A DNA stretch of 64,000 nt. Source: Selaginella tamariscina (lineage: Eukaryota; Streptophyta; Lycopodiopsida; Selaginellales; Selaginellaceae). Below the pieces are notes generated by a model that saw nothing but the letters and a program-made list of their open reading frames with translations, did no database searches and was not told where the DNA came from. Each line of letters begins with the position of its first letter. Position 1 is the stretch's first letter. Positions 44,897 to 57,901 of the stretch are shown in pieces. Both the position numbers and the translations under genes were made by a program. The stretch lies in assembly GCA_003024785.1 (NCBI GenBank), contig PUQB01000409.1, forward strand, positions 62,001 to 126,000, written 5' to 3'.

Positions 44897-46759
44897 ATGG
44901 ATGCGTTGAGCGTGCTGCGGGACTACGCGATGCGGCAGGATATGGGTAATGTCCACCAGTTGGGCGATGAATTCCTGTTTGGGGACGACTACAGGTTCCC
45001 CTGCAGCACCGAGACAGGCTAATCGCTCAAAGGGGGCATCCTGTACACGCTCGACAGCCTCGTCTTCTTTGTCAAGAGCAGAGACCTCAAGCACACTGAG
45101 TACCTCCAGCAGGCAAGCGCAATTGTGTCTGTTATTGTATGAATGTGTATGGAGGATTCCAATTCATATAGGTATACGTGTATTCAAATGTGTCTGTGAC
45201 TCTGTGTGTGTGTGCCGATGGGCATGTCGATATATATATATATATATATTTTCATATATACGAGACAGAGATATGCGTATATACACACGACAACACATAC
45301 ACCTGGCATTCTCTACATAAACACTCATTAGTTATTTATTACAGGCACGCGCTCTCAAACTGCAGATTGTCACATACATCGACAGGAAGCCACTCCTCGA
45401 TTATTTTAGAAGGTATTGTAGTGTCTATGTAGATACACAGACATATACTGGCAGTGAAGGTATTGCACTGTAGTAGTGAATATATAGATACACAAACATA
45501 TATACTGGCATTGTGTGTAGAGAGAGAGAGGGTGGGGAGAGAGAGAGTACTTCAATTCCTGGTAGTTTTTGTAATGTACTTATACTGTGGTATAGGCAGG
45601 GTATCGAGCTGTGATCAATTGAACTTTTGCCACCGAGCACTATCGCTGCTGATACACCACGCATCTCCTAGGCTAGATACTGCAGACGAGACGAGTAGAA
45701 AGAGGGGTAGAGAACTGGACGGGAAGTGATCCAAGCCTTCTTATTGAGCTGGTTCGAAGCCATGAACGGCCTGTGCGGGATCGTGAGACCATTCTGCTCT
45801 GCCCCAACAAGAGCTTTGATAATATTCTCTCTCTTTTTAGTGACAAGCGGAAAATGGAACAGCACCAACCACAACCACGAGCAGTTGATAACAGCAAGTT
45901 TGTCAAGGTACATAAATACATCAGATGCATACAGTTATGAGTGCGTATGATACATTCATATATATATAATTACAATGGGTGTGTGTTTTCTGTACATATG
46001 CACAACATATATTTAATTTGAAGGTGGAGGCTACTAGTGATGTCAAGACTTCAGGAATGGACAAACGAGTGCCTGCACCAGTTCCTGTGAGGTCGAGCAA
46101 GAATAAGATAGAAGGGCCTCCCATCATTCTCGTGCCAAACGCATCACAGACTCTTCTCAACACGTACAACGCTAAGGTACACATACACACCGTCTGTGTA
46201 TGCAACATATGTATACATTATAGGAGTTTCTTGAGGACGGAGTATACGTACAACCTGATGTGAAAAGCAAAACAGTTGCCAAGAAGCCTGAAACTGCAAT
46301 GATATACCGCAAGATTGGTAGAGAAATTCCGGTGAAGTACGAGATTAGAGATAAGCCGAGTTCACTCGCCTCCAAGGACTGGGAACGTGTTGTGGCAGTT
46401 TTGTTCTTGGTAAAGAGTGGCAGTTCAAAGACTGGCCATTCAAGGATCACGTTGACATCTTCAACAAGAGTAAGCTAACATATACATATATATACACAGA
46501 CGTATTCATGTATGTGTATGTATATTTGCTGAACTCTATTTAGTTCTTGGCGTGTATCTGAGGTTTGAGGACGATAGCATGGAGTCAGTGAAAGGGGTGA
46601 TGCAGTGGAACGTGAAGATCATCTCGGTAAGAAAAGACATACGAATTATAGGTTTATATACACGCGTGTACATGCGTATTGTACATACTGAAGTTTCTAC
46701 AGCTGAGCAAGCACAAGCGGCATCAGGATCGTACTGCCGTACTTGAGTTTTGGGAATAA
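44897..46759 (+). CDS. CDC73: CDC73/parafibromin, Paf1-complex subunit (7 exons; damaged or mis-sequenced)
   Basis: Exon 1 begins MDALSVLRDYAMRQ and contains LGDEFLFGDDYRFPC and ILYTLDSLVFF, as in plant parafibromin. Exon 2 has RKPLLDYF; exon 3 has VSSCDQLNF and HERPVRDRETIL. Exon 4 ends GPPIILVPNASQTLL then NTYNAK; exon 5 has EFLEDGVYVQPDVK, VKYEIRDKPSSL and ERVVAV; exon 6 YLRFEDDSMESVKG and QWNVKIIS; exon 7 KHKRHQDRTAVLEFWE. CDC73 links RNA polymerase II elongation to histone modification in the nucleus. Intron 1 (45113-45344) starts with GC rather than GT. An in-frame TAA replaces the Tyr of ETAY (45020-45022), and frame changes lie near 45728 and 46400. It is much shorter than the usual protein of about 415 residues. 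Confidence 0.8.
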
Positions 46760-47325
46760 GCTGGATGCCTTCTTGCGTGCCCGCAGAGTGCCCATTGTCT
46801 TCTAAGAAGATATGGTGAATATGTTAATTCACAAGTTACCTATGTGGTGTGGTACACATGAGTTCCTTATACAGAGGAAATGTAGTTATTAACTTGATTT
46901 TTATAATTGAGTGCTTCTGTAGGTTTCATTTTCGTGTATTGGCCATGTGCTGGACAATACATCACAATGCTATTTTCCACTTATCTTGTAGGGGATCTTA
47001 ATTAAGTTGTAAGTCTTTCGACATTTTAAAATGCCTTATATTTGGACAAATAGATTTATTTAACATTTAACTTAATTACTTTTGTCTTAATAGTTTTGTT
47101 AATTAATTTTATCATATGTTATTTTATTTAAAAACCATCAAAACATATTTAAAATGTAAATTATAAAGATTTTGTTAGAAATATATAAATATTTATTTTT
47201 TTAAACTTTGTCATAAAATTTGCATGGGAGCTTTTTAAATTCACTTTATTTTTAGGTCATGTTTAACCTTAGCTTTGTTTTTAGGTTAAATATCAATGCA
47301 CTCTGTTTTTTAGGTTAAAATTTCA
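46760..47325. other. Intergenic region
   Basis: 3' side of CDC73 and 5' side of GNA1. AT-rich, no further features seen. Confidence 0.5.
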
Positions 47326-48128
47326 ATGTTTGAGCTGAGGCGTCTAGATGTTGGCAGATTTTGAGAAAGGTATGTATGAATTCATTCATATATGTCTATT
47401 TGTACAATCTGGGCTATGTATTAATAAGGTTACATGCAATTATTGGGACAACTCGCAGTGGTTAGGGAGGTCACAAAAGAGATGTTTAATGGTAGCTAAA
47501 CTTGTATATAATGTAGATATTAAGTTTTAATTTTTTTTTTATGTTTCAGAAAGGCTACAACAATTACAAAACTAGGAGAGAACCATTATATTATTGTTAT
47601 TGAAGGTATTACACATATCTACACGTGTGTGTGTGGGTGTGATTATTTAAAAATACTTTGTTATATAGATAAGGAAACAAGCCGTGTGGTTGCAACTGGT
47701 AATATTCTCATCGAATACAATTTATTAAAATTGTGGAAAGGTATTGTTTATTTACACCTTATACACGCGTATTATATACACATTTAATCCTTTTTTATGA
47801 GTGGTAGGTTGGACATATAGAGGATGTTGTTCGATGAAACTGTAAGAGGATTTCACCTTGGACAGAGGTATATATTTATATACATAAGATTATGAATTAG
47901 TTATTTGTTGACGGTTATAAATTGTAGAGTGGTGGAAGCTCTAACTACTTTTGCCAAAGAAGCTGGTTGTTACAAGGTTAGCTTAATTGAATTAGTACAA
48001 ATGCACAAAAGTTACATAATGTATTTATAATGTATTCAGGTGATCCTGGATTGTAAACCAGAAAACGCTTCTTTTTACGAGAAGTGTGGTACTCCAAGAA
48101 GGAAATCCAAATGACAAAATATTTTTGA
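47326..48128 (+). CDS. GNA1: Glucosamine-6-phosphate N-acetyltransferase (7 exons; frame changes)
   Basis: This GNAT enzyme acetylates glucosamine-6-phosphate on the route to UDP-GlcNAc. The protein reads MFELRRLDVG, GYMQLLGQLAVVREVTKEMF, HYIIVIEDKETSRVVATGNI, VGHIEDVV, then RGFHLGQR (the acetyl-CoA loop), VVEALTTFAKEAGCYKVIL and DCKPENASFYEKCG. The expected end, EIQMTKYF, is present but one frame over, with its stop at 48126-48128. One-base losses lie near 47360, 47845 and 48091. Six short introns (about 60-85 bp) divide it; the last starts GTTAGC. The conserved C-terminus beyond the frame change argues for sequence error rather than old decay. Confidence 0.75.
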
Positions 48129-49262
48129 GTCAATGCTCATCATTTATTAATAAAACCATTGAGTATATCTTTTTTGTTCCTTAATCAGAAGTTTCACATT
48201 ATATATGTGTGTATACAAGTTACTCCAAAGTGTACAGAAAACACACATTTTCGTGTATGAGACAAAGCACAATCATTGTATTTAAGCATGCATATATATA
48301 TGAATGTACCATACGCACCTCTAAATGACACTTATATAATTGATTATGAAAAAATATATAACTAAAATTACTATATTACATCTGCTGGCACACACAGTTT
48401 TTGCTTAGAACTTTACTTAATATTTTTTTGATTCATAGAAGTGCTTAAAAAACTAACCTTTTGAATTTTTGAAGTATATTGTGTACTACACGTTGTAATT
48501 ATAATAAATTGCATAAAACTAAGTTTAAAAAATACCTACATTTATGAAAATTGAGTTAAAAGATACAGTTTAACTTATTTCTCTTTTCTTTTTTTTTTAA
48601 TTTTGCCACGTGTTTTGCATCAGCATACAAATTTCATTCGTTCTGTTTAAACCAGTTTAAATGTTATTAGCTTATAATAAATAAAATCATTATTACGAGT
48701 AATATATTTTCAATAATTAAAGATAATGTACCATTTTACCTGTCGTAATAATAATATCATTTTAGAATTTTAGTATATCATTAAAAAACCTGAATTTATA
48801 ATTTGAAAAATAAGAAAAACTAAGTATCTGGAGCGTATAACAATGTTTTCACGTTCTCTCTTTATATAAAAATAAATTATAATAATGAATGGATATTGGT
48901 TGTTACAAGGTTAGGTTAATTATATCAATAGATTCTCAGATATGCATAGAATACACAGACTACAAAGGCTTACATATAGGTGATCCTGGAATCGTCTGAG
49001 CGTTTTGCAGTATTATACACACATGTAACACATATACATATCAAAAATATTTTGCCATTTGGAATACCGACAGCATTTTCTTCTTTACAGATGGAAAAAT
49101 TGCTGAATTACTCGAAGTGGACATACAAGACTGGCTCTAAGTTGATTCAATGTCTTCCTAAACTTAAAACTATCTGATGTTACTTGAAGGTATGTTTTCA
49201 ACTACATTCAAAAGGTTCACTGTTTGGAGAACATCGTCTTAAACAAGAACTTTTTGTAAGTT
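48129..49262. other. Intergenic region with a GNA1 fragment
   Basis: AT-rich. It contains the partial duplicate of GNA1 described at 48898-48995 and the short frame MEKLLNYSKWTYK (49091-49180), which has no family signal. Confidence 0.5.
48898..48995 (+). pseudogene. Fragment copied from GNA1 exons 6-7
   Basis: GGTTGTTACAAGGTTAG at 48898 and GTGATCCTGGAATCGTC at 48979 repeat the end of GNA1 exon 6, its donor and the start of exon 7 (47967-48055), but the following coding sequence is lost (VILESSERFAV). It is a short tandem relic of the neighbouring gene. Confidence 0.6.
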
Positions 49263-50762
49263 TTAACATGGATGGTTTCCTGTAAAACAAGCATCACAAA
49301 ACTCACGTCCATGTTTGAGCTTGGCTTTGATCCTGTCCAGACTCAAGAAGACAAGGGAATCAACACCCAGATACTTACATGCCTCTTCAATGCTCATCCT
49401 CGATAGAAGAAGCTCGTCTTTGCTTGGAATATCCACCCCGTAATAACAGCAATTTGTCACAGGAGGACTCGGTATACGGAGATGAACTTCTTTTGCACCT
49501 GCATCCCTTAGTATCTGCACGATAGCAGCTGCAGTTGTTCCCCTGACTAGGGAGTCATCAACTACAACAATCCTCTTGCCGTGTATTATCTCCTTAACAG
49601 GTGCAAACTTCATCAAGACTTTGCTCCTTCTATCAACTTCTTTAGGCTGTATAAACGTCCGTCCCACACCGTAATGCAACCTCGTTAAACCAAAGTGGAT
49701 AGGAAGTCCAGCCTTCTTTGCGTATCCAAGCAAAGAAACCATGGCAGAGTCTGGAATTGGCATCACAAAGTCACATTCACATGGAGCGTCCTCAGCCAGA
49801 AGCTCTCCCAACAGGTAGCGTGCCTCATAAACCGACTGTCCAAACACTATCGAGTCCTGTCGGACAAATAGAACAGCTCCAGCAAGCAAAACTTGTGTTC
49901 CTTTGGTTTCATCACGTGTACCCTCTCTATGGAAACACTCCCGTCTGTGGTTACATGTGACATGACAACCTCACCCGGTTCGATCTCTCGTAGATACCTG
50001 GCTCCAACACTGTTGAGTGCACACGTTTCCGATGCAAATATTATGGTTCCATCGTCTTGGATTCCAGTAACTAGTGGTCGGAACCCGCGAGGATCCCTTA
50101 CTGCAACCAGTAGATTGTCCATCATGAACACCAAGCTAAATGCGCCATCCAGTTTCTCACTTGCAGAGCATATGCTAGAAAGAACATCTACCATATCTGA
50201 ACCAGTTGCCTCTTTTAGATGCTCCGACACCAAGTGAAGTACGACCTCGGAGTCGGAGTTGCTCTGAAATGTGTAACCCTTGGACTGTAGAAGAGTTTTA
50301 AGCTCTTTGTGATTGACAATGCTACCATTGTGGGCAACCCACAAGGGTTTTCCATTTGGAAGAAGAGTTCCGAAAGGCTGCACGTTCTCGAGGCATGAAC
50401 TGCCTGCAGTACCATACGGACATGACCGAGACCAGAGATCCCCTGTAAATCCTGCAGGGATGTCGGGTCGCTAAAAACCTTGCACACAAGACCTAATCCT
50501 TGACATCTTGAAATGAGTTCCCATTGTAGGTGACAATTCCGGCCCCTTCTTCTCCCCTGTGTTGCAAACTGTGTAGTGCTTTGCATGTGACAACGCCAGC
50601 AGTTTGTTTCCCTTGTGGCTGAAGCACGCCAACCACACCACACTCTTCATGTAACTTGTCGTCTTTCATGCTCGCCTTGACCCGTGGATTCTTCTTTTTG
50701 CATCCTCTACGTTCTACAGGATTGAGATGAAGCAGAAGAGCTTGGGACACCACCCCCGCCAT
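49263..50762 (-). CDS. ASE: Amidophosphoribosyltransferase (glutamine PRPP amidotransferase), intronless
   Basis: First enzyme of purine synthesis in the plastid; it moves the glutamine amide to PRPP. The start is at 50762 (MAGVVSQALLLHL), giving a short basic leader of about 35 residues before the catalytic cysteine in EECGVVGVLQPQ. The glutaminase part follows: LHSLQHRGEEGAGI, GHVR, WVAHNGSIVNH, SDSEVVLHL, AVRDPRGFRPLV and FASETCAL. The transferase part has SIVFGQSVYEAR, RTFIQP, the PRPP loop RIVVVDDSLVRGTT, KEVHLRI and CYYGVDIPS, ending CDACFTGNHPC. One-base losses at about 50495, 50427 and 49880 break the frame, though the family context continues through all three. The sequence differs from Arabidopsis enzymes enough to be a diverged paralogue. 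Confidence 0.85.
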
Positions 50763-50967
50763 ACACCCTGAATCTAGGTTACATCTGTATTGACCTAGGT
50801 TATATTATACACTAAAAAGGTAAGAACCATAATAGCAATAGATTAAAAGGCAAACAGGAATCACTAGGCATTCTTAAAAAAGGCATCTGGGCCGTCAAAA
50901 TAATCAAGGGCGAACATTTCATCTTATATCTTTCATTTTGAACTGAGGGTTTTGGCGAAGAACGGGG

Positions 50968-52764
50968 ATGGAGGGGAGGAGGATCGCTATGGCGACGCTT
51001 GGCCACTCCGTGATTCCTGGTAAGTGCATTCATGAATATTACTCGATCTTGTACAAATCGCTAGTCTTTGGCTGAATATCGCTGTTGTCGTACGTTCTAG
51101 CTTAAAAACAGAGTTTTGAGTGACGATCTGCTAGTTCCCGAGCGATAATCCGCATTTCCAATGCGAAAATCCATCAGAAATCGCGGAAAATCTAGAGCCG
51201 AATGCAAAGTCTGCGCTTTTAAGAAATGTGCGGCTTCAAGAACAAACTCCCCGTGAAAGTCCACTAGAAATCGCGAGCCGAATGCATAATCTCTAGTGAA
51301 AATCATGCGGCTAATGCAAACTCTCCGGTGAAAGTCCCAGAAATGTGAATCGCCGAAATGTGTCGCTTCAACAGCCGAATGCAAAATCTCCTCTTTCCGA
51401 AGCCGCTCTTTCATCTTTTCTGTCCCCCAGGGATTTTGCGTCGTTCCGAAGAAGTATTCTGAGCTTCCTCACTGGTTCTAAATGAATCTTCACACACACG
51501 CGCGCACGCGCACGAGCACACACAAAGCTAGCATGTGACGTTCTGTTTGATTAACAGTGAGCAAGGCAGTTTACAAGGATCCCATGCTTCCAGGCAAGTC
51601 TTACTGGGTAGATCCTCGACCACACGAACAATTCCCCAGGTTCCTGAAAAAACAGAAGCTCAATGGAAGTACCCAGAGTATCATACATGCCATGCAGCAT
51701 GCACTTGCAAGTCATATGCTGATTAAGGGCGTGCCTACGGATAAACTTGTGCTCGAGTCCTTCCAGTTGATGCTGGACGATCACACGGAGCTCCGACGGA
51801 TGAACAAGTGGAGCATTGGTTTTTGGTTTACGTCGGAGACAGAGGAGAGCTTCACCGTGGAGTTTTTGGTCTTGCCAAAGCTTCAGTTCGACTTTAAGAT
51901 GGTGCAAATTGCTGCACGAGCAACAAGGTACAATTATCAACACCTGCCATCCATATATGAACGTGTGGTCTGTTATATGAACAGTATGTATACGTGCATC
52001 TATTTTACAAACTCCTGTATGCTGTTATTATTTTGATTCGTACTTTGAATGCAGCGACTGGCGAGTGATCAAAAGTGGTGATCCAGAAGTTATCCCACGG
52101 ACCTGGATCTCCAAGAGCCACGCTATGCAGTTCAAGAAAGATGCCTGGAAATTCCACCATTTCTGAAGACTACGTTGGTTGATCCAGAGATAAGCAAGGA
52201 CGTTAAATTAGCCAATCACTATAAGCATCAAACTACGGGTCGAAGGCTTCTACCATCTGGTTACATTACACTGTTGCTGGAGGTAGGGCCTTAGATCACA
52301 CACAGACACACACACGTACAAATGCATGCATCTGTATGTGTGCCTGTGGGTGTTTGTTATCAAACATGTATCATCGTAACAAGAAAATGAGTATTTGTTT
52401 TGTACAGGCACTTCCAGGAGCTATGGTAGAAGCATATCAGCTAAAGGAACTGCGTGTGGTCTTTAAACGAGAGGTACATGTAGATATACACATACTACAT
52501 GCATGAATGCACGTGCCTGCGTGCGTGCTGCATGTGTCTGTGTCTGTGTGTTTGCATGCACCCACGTTCAGAGAGCATAGATCTGTAATTTAAGCATTTA
52601 TTTGTAATATTCAGCTGGTCATACGAGGTCCGGACACGACAGTTACAAGCATGAGCAAAGAAATGCTATACCACGGAGAGCAGGAAGAGAGGTACTACAA
52701 ACACGTCGTCCATGATGGCAAGTCAGATATATGCCGTGCTTTGAGCGTGTGGGATCCGATATAA
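50968..52764 (+). CDS. Unidentified conserved-looking multi-exon protein
   Basis: Exon 1 (50968-51019) gives MEGRRIAMATLGHSVIP. Exon 2 (51558-51927) gives SKAVYKDPMLPGKSYWVDP, RPHEQFPRFLKK, HMLIKGVPTDKLVLES and MNKWSIGFWFTSETEES. Exon 3 (52055-52288) gives DWRVIKSGDPEVIPRTW and, after a frame change near 52105, ANHYKHQTTGRRLLPSGYI. Two further exons (52408-52473, 52614-52764) carry ALPGAMVEAYQLKELRVVF and LVIRGPDTTVTSMSKEML, ending ALSVWDPI at 52764. Introns have GT-AG ends and hold CA/TG microsatellites. I do not recognise the family; the exon phases and codon usage are those of a real gene. There is no strong signal peptide or membrane segment. Confidence 0.55.
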
Positions 52765-53172
52765 CAATTAGCAAGTCTGCAACAAATTCGTACTAACAAT
52801 AGTTCGTCATCATCGCCAATTATGTGTGCGTGAGTCTGTGCGCGTGACTGCGTGTGTGGGTATATACACATCATAGAATCTGTATATACGCACAACATAT
52901 GTGTGTGCAGATATGGAAGTTATAATTATATACCAACCAGAAGCCATCCTACACATTGCAACGAGCGTATTGTGACACACACACACACGTGGACCAATCA
53001 GCATTGTCACACTGTTCTGCACACACACAAACACACATTCATATATAACATTTTTGAGATGTTAGAGTATGTATTGATAGTCAATGCGAGCCTCGTTGTG
53101 TTCTAACAAAGGCCCAATGCATTGAGCAAAAAAGAAACAAGAAAAAGATTATTCCGGTAATATGCTTGAGAA

Positions 53173-54793
<1,621 letters not shown>

Positions 54794-55127
54794 GTTGCGG
54801 AATTCGTGAGATCAGGACAGGATTTCCGAGAGAATGTGGGTCAAACAAGACGCCTGGCAAGAAAATAGAAAAGAAGACAGCGGGTTTGGCGAACAACAGA
54901 CCGCTCGACCTAAACGGACTCTATAACTTAATTTTCTTTTTTCTAGTATATATATAGCATTATTTACGTATATGTCACGATATATATGATGTATATTTGA
55001 AACAGCACGTAAAATATGTTCATTACAAGAAGATGCATATATTATAGATATGCATCATGTGTATTTTGTGACTTAGATTCCAAGCATGTCGTGAGCACGA
55101 CAAGTTGTATATACGTGAGAAGAAAGA
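54794..55127. other. Divergent promoter region between GMD and the PPR gene
   Basis: The two genes point away from each other. TA-rich text with TATATATA lies at 54949-54957 and TATATATGATGTATAT at about 54980-54995. No distinct elements were assigned. Confidence 0.4.
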
Positions 55128-56536
55128 ATGAAAAATGAGCTGATTTCTGAGATCCGGAATTGTCAGCACTTAATACGCGGCAAGCAACTTCACAACGAGA
55201 TCCGTACATTTCGCCTTCTTCCAGGGGACAGGATTCATAGCCAACCTCCTGGTGCAGATGTACGGTAGATGCGGGAGCATCTCGGATGCAGTCCGTCTTC
55301 GACGGCATCCGTGAGCCCGACTTGTACTCGTGGACTCTCATGCTGGTTGCATATGCCCACACTGGGCACCTCGAGGACGCTCGGAAATTCTTCGATGAAA
55401 TGCCGGTTAGAAACTCAGTTTCATGGAATGCAATGATCGCCGCATATGCCAGGTCCGGGAAGATCTCCGAAGCCAACAAGATGCTCGAGAATATGCCAGA
55501 GAGGGACGTAGTATCGTGGACTGCCATGCTTACTGCATATGCCCAAACTGGGCATTTTGAAGGTATGAAGGATACTTTCGATTCTATGCCGGAGAAGAAC
55601 ATATTCAGCTGGACGACAATGCTCAAGGCATATGCAGAAAGCGGATGCTTAGATTTGGCAAAGACAACATTTCAGACGATGCCGTATTGGAACGTCATCT
55701 CGTGTACAGCTATGTTAAATGCATATGCCCAACTTGGGCATATTGATGAAGCCGGAGCTCTAGTTGAGTCCTTGCCCATACTGGACTTGGTATCGCAGAA
55801 TGTATTGATTGCAGCATATGCCCAAGTGGGGCATATTGAAGAGGCAAAGAAAGTGTTCGACACGTCGTTAGAACGTGACGTCTTCTCATGGACTTCACTA
55901 CTTCAGACCTTCATTAAGCGTGGAGATTTAGAGGGGTCAAGGAGCGTCTTCCACAAGATGCCAGAGTGGAACTTGGTCGTGTGGAATGCGATGATTTCAG
56001 CATATGCGCATGGAGGGTACGTTGAAGAAGCACGAGCACTCTTTGAGGATATGCCAGAGAGAGACATTCGCTCATGGACGTGTATGATGCAGTCGTGTGT
56101 AGAAGTAGATGTGTCGAAAGTGGTGTTTGATGAAATGCCAGTGAGAGACGTGGTGGCGTGGACTTCGTTGTTAGAGGCATACGCCCACACTGGGCGTATC
56201 AGGGAGGCAACAAGGCTCTTTAACATGATGCCCCAGGAGGATACTGTGAATCTGAAACAAGGTTTGGTATCATGGACTGCACTGTTAGTGGGATATTCCC
56301 ACTTTGGACACGGTGAAGGTGCCATAGAACTCTTCCGAAACATGCAGGTAGAAGGCATACAGGCAGATGAGATCTCGTTTCTCAAGCTTCTATTTGCGTG
56401 TAGTCACGTTGGTTTGATGGAGAAAGGGATTAAGTACTTCCTCTCAATGGAGTTCGACTACGGACTCGTGGCAACGAAAGAACATTACGCTTGTATGACT
56501 GATATATTTCGGTCGGGTTGGACATTGAGTTTCTAA
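55128..56536 (+). CDS. Pentatricopeptide repeat protein, single exon
   Basis: Possible start MKNELISEIRNCQHL at 55128. The leader LLVQMYGRCGSISDAV comes before an unbroken run of PPR units of 31-35 residues from 55286. Each reads like SWTxMLxAYAxxGHxxxA and MPERDVVSW: about ten repeats of the P/S-like type, for example NSVSWNAMIAAYARSG, DVVSWTAMLTAYAQTG and DVVAWTSLLEAYAHTG. PPR proteins bind organelle RNA one base per repeat. The last repeats have the LLFACSHVGLMEKGIKYF form seen before E/DYW tails, but the frame ends at HYACMTDIFRSGW, 60-100 residues early. No DYW editing domain follows. Frame changes at about 55250 and 55293 separate the leader from the repeats. Confidence 0.85.
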
Positions 56537-57901
56537 AGAGCTGGTATGCAATATGCCTTATCTGCCTGGGAAAGAAGCTTTGGGTTCTTTGCTTTCATCC
56601 TGTTGTATTCAGAAGAGCGCTGTATTGCTGGGATTGATTCACAAAATGTTCATCAGTTGCATCATGCATTAACTGCTCTGAGCTCAAGTTCGTGTTGGTG
56701 CAGCTTGATACCAGCATTCCCAATCTGAAGCCACTGCAACATGAGCCTCCAGTACTCTTTCGGGTTCCTGCTGTACACTTGTAGCACAGTCCTGTTATTC
56801 TCCCTCCAGATCGTGTACAATAGCTCCTCGAACTTATTATCTTTTGAGCAGAAACCCAGTGACTTTTGGGACTCAACTCAAGCACTGTACACTGTGTACC
56901 AGTTGAAAGCTAGTTCGTTCATCCCAAAATTAAAGAAAGTAGGCCGAACAACTTGTTGAATAAACACTGGAGTTCATCTTTCTTTGTACCCTAACTCGTC
57001 ACACATATCTTGTCAAAGTGTATCAGCAAAATGTATTATTCACACACACACACAATAATTACCTGAATTTGGATCAAAAAAAGTTTTGGCTCGGAATGCA
57101 ATTATTACCTAGTGAGCAGGACGCTTCTCTTGCGTGTGCTTGAGAAAGATTAGCCAGGAAAGCACATACATTGCTTCTATGACCTGCATTATTTGTTAGC
57201 GCTGTGGCAATCACCATAGCCTGACAAGATCAGAGTTTTCTTTTGAATACAGTATTAACATGTGTATATATAGGAGGCTGGTGTGTATTATATAATTTGT
57301 TTACAGAATCTAAATAAGTCCAACACCTACATAAACAGCAACTCCCTCCTATCGGTTGTGATTTAACAGTGGGCGGATGCGTGGCTAAATAGAACATATT
57401 ATTTATCTCCAATACACACACACACACATATATAAGATGATTTACTCTATAACCTGACCATGCTATACGAATTACGCGCTTATGGATCACGTAACTTTGA
57501 TGAAAATATATTGTATTCTTTATTGATTTCATATAATATTAACGGCCAGCATAGCATTCCAGTGAAGCATACTCACACGCAGTGTAACTTATATACGTGT
57601 GTGTGTGTGTGCGTGCGCGCGCGTGAGTGAGAGAGTTTGCTTCACAAACTCTTAAGGAAGAGATTTGATATTGATGCAACTTTTTAAATGCAGATGGATA
57701 CTATGTCAGTTTGAGAAGAAATAACAAAATCAAAATACATAACTTGGTTAACAGGAGGAGCCCTCATTAAATCATAAGCTATATTAATATTTCAAAAACT
57801 TCATATCCCAAGAGAAAAAAGACAAAACATAAAGAGTCATATTCCACTACGGAGACATACCTTGCATACACCCACAAATCACCGTCACTTAAGCGTGGCT
57901 C
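56537..57901. other. Intergenic region
   Basis: Contains the LINE-like tail at 56662-56880 (minus). A possible isolated exon on the minus strand at about 57110-57236 reads AMVIATALTNNAGHRSNVCA between a CAG acceptor and a GTAATA donor. There are also CA/GT microsatellites at 57414-57427 and 57598-57625. Confidence 0.4.
56662..56880 (-). pseudogene. Possible LINE reverse-transcriptase C-terminal tail
   Basis: The minus-strand frame reads KSLGFCSKDNKFEELLYTIW, RENNRT and KEYWRLMLQWLQIG, and stops at 56662 (ELELRAVNA). The LLYTIWRExN pattern is typical of the tail after the zinc-binding domain of plant LINE reverse transcriptases. No catalytic part is nearby, so this is a fragment. The call is moderate to low. 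Confidence 0.4.

Noticed and set aside
55042-56385. Long minus-strand frames opposite the PPR gene
   Set aside because: They mirror the PPR repeat period (recurring PVWAYA/PTWAYA) and are antisense shadows.
57110-57236. Possible exon AMVIATALTNNAGHRSNVCA on the minus strand
   Set aside because: It has splice-like ends but no neighbouring exons or family match, so it is not called as a gene.
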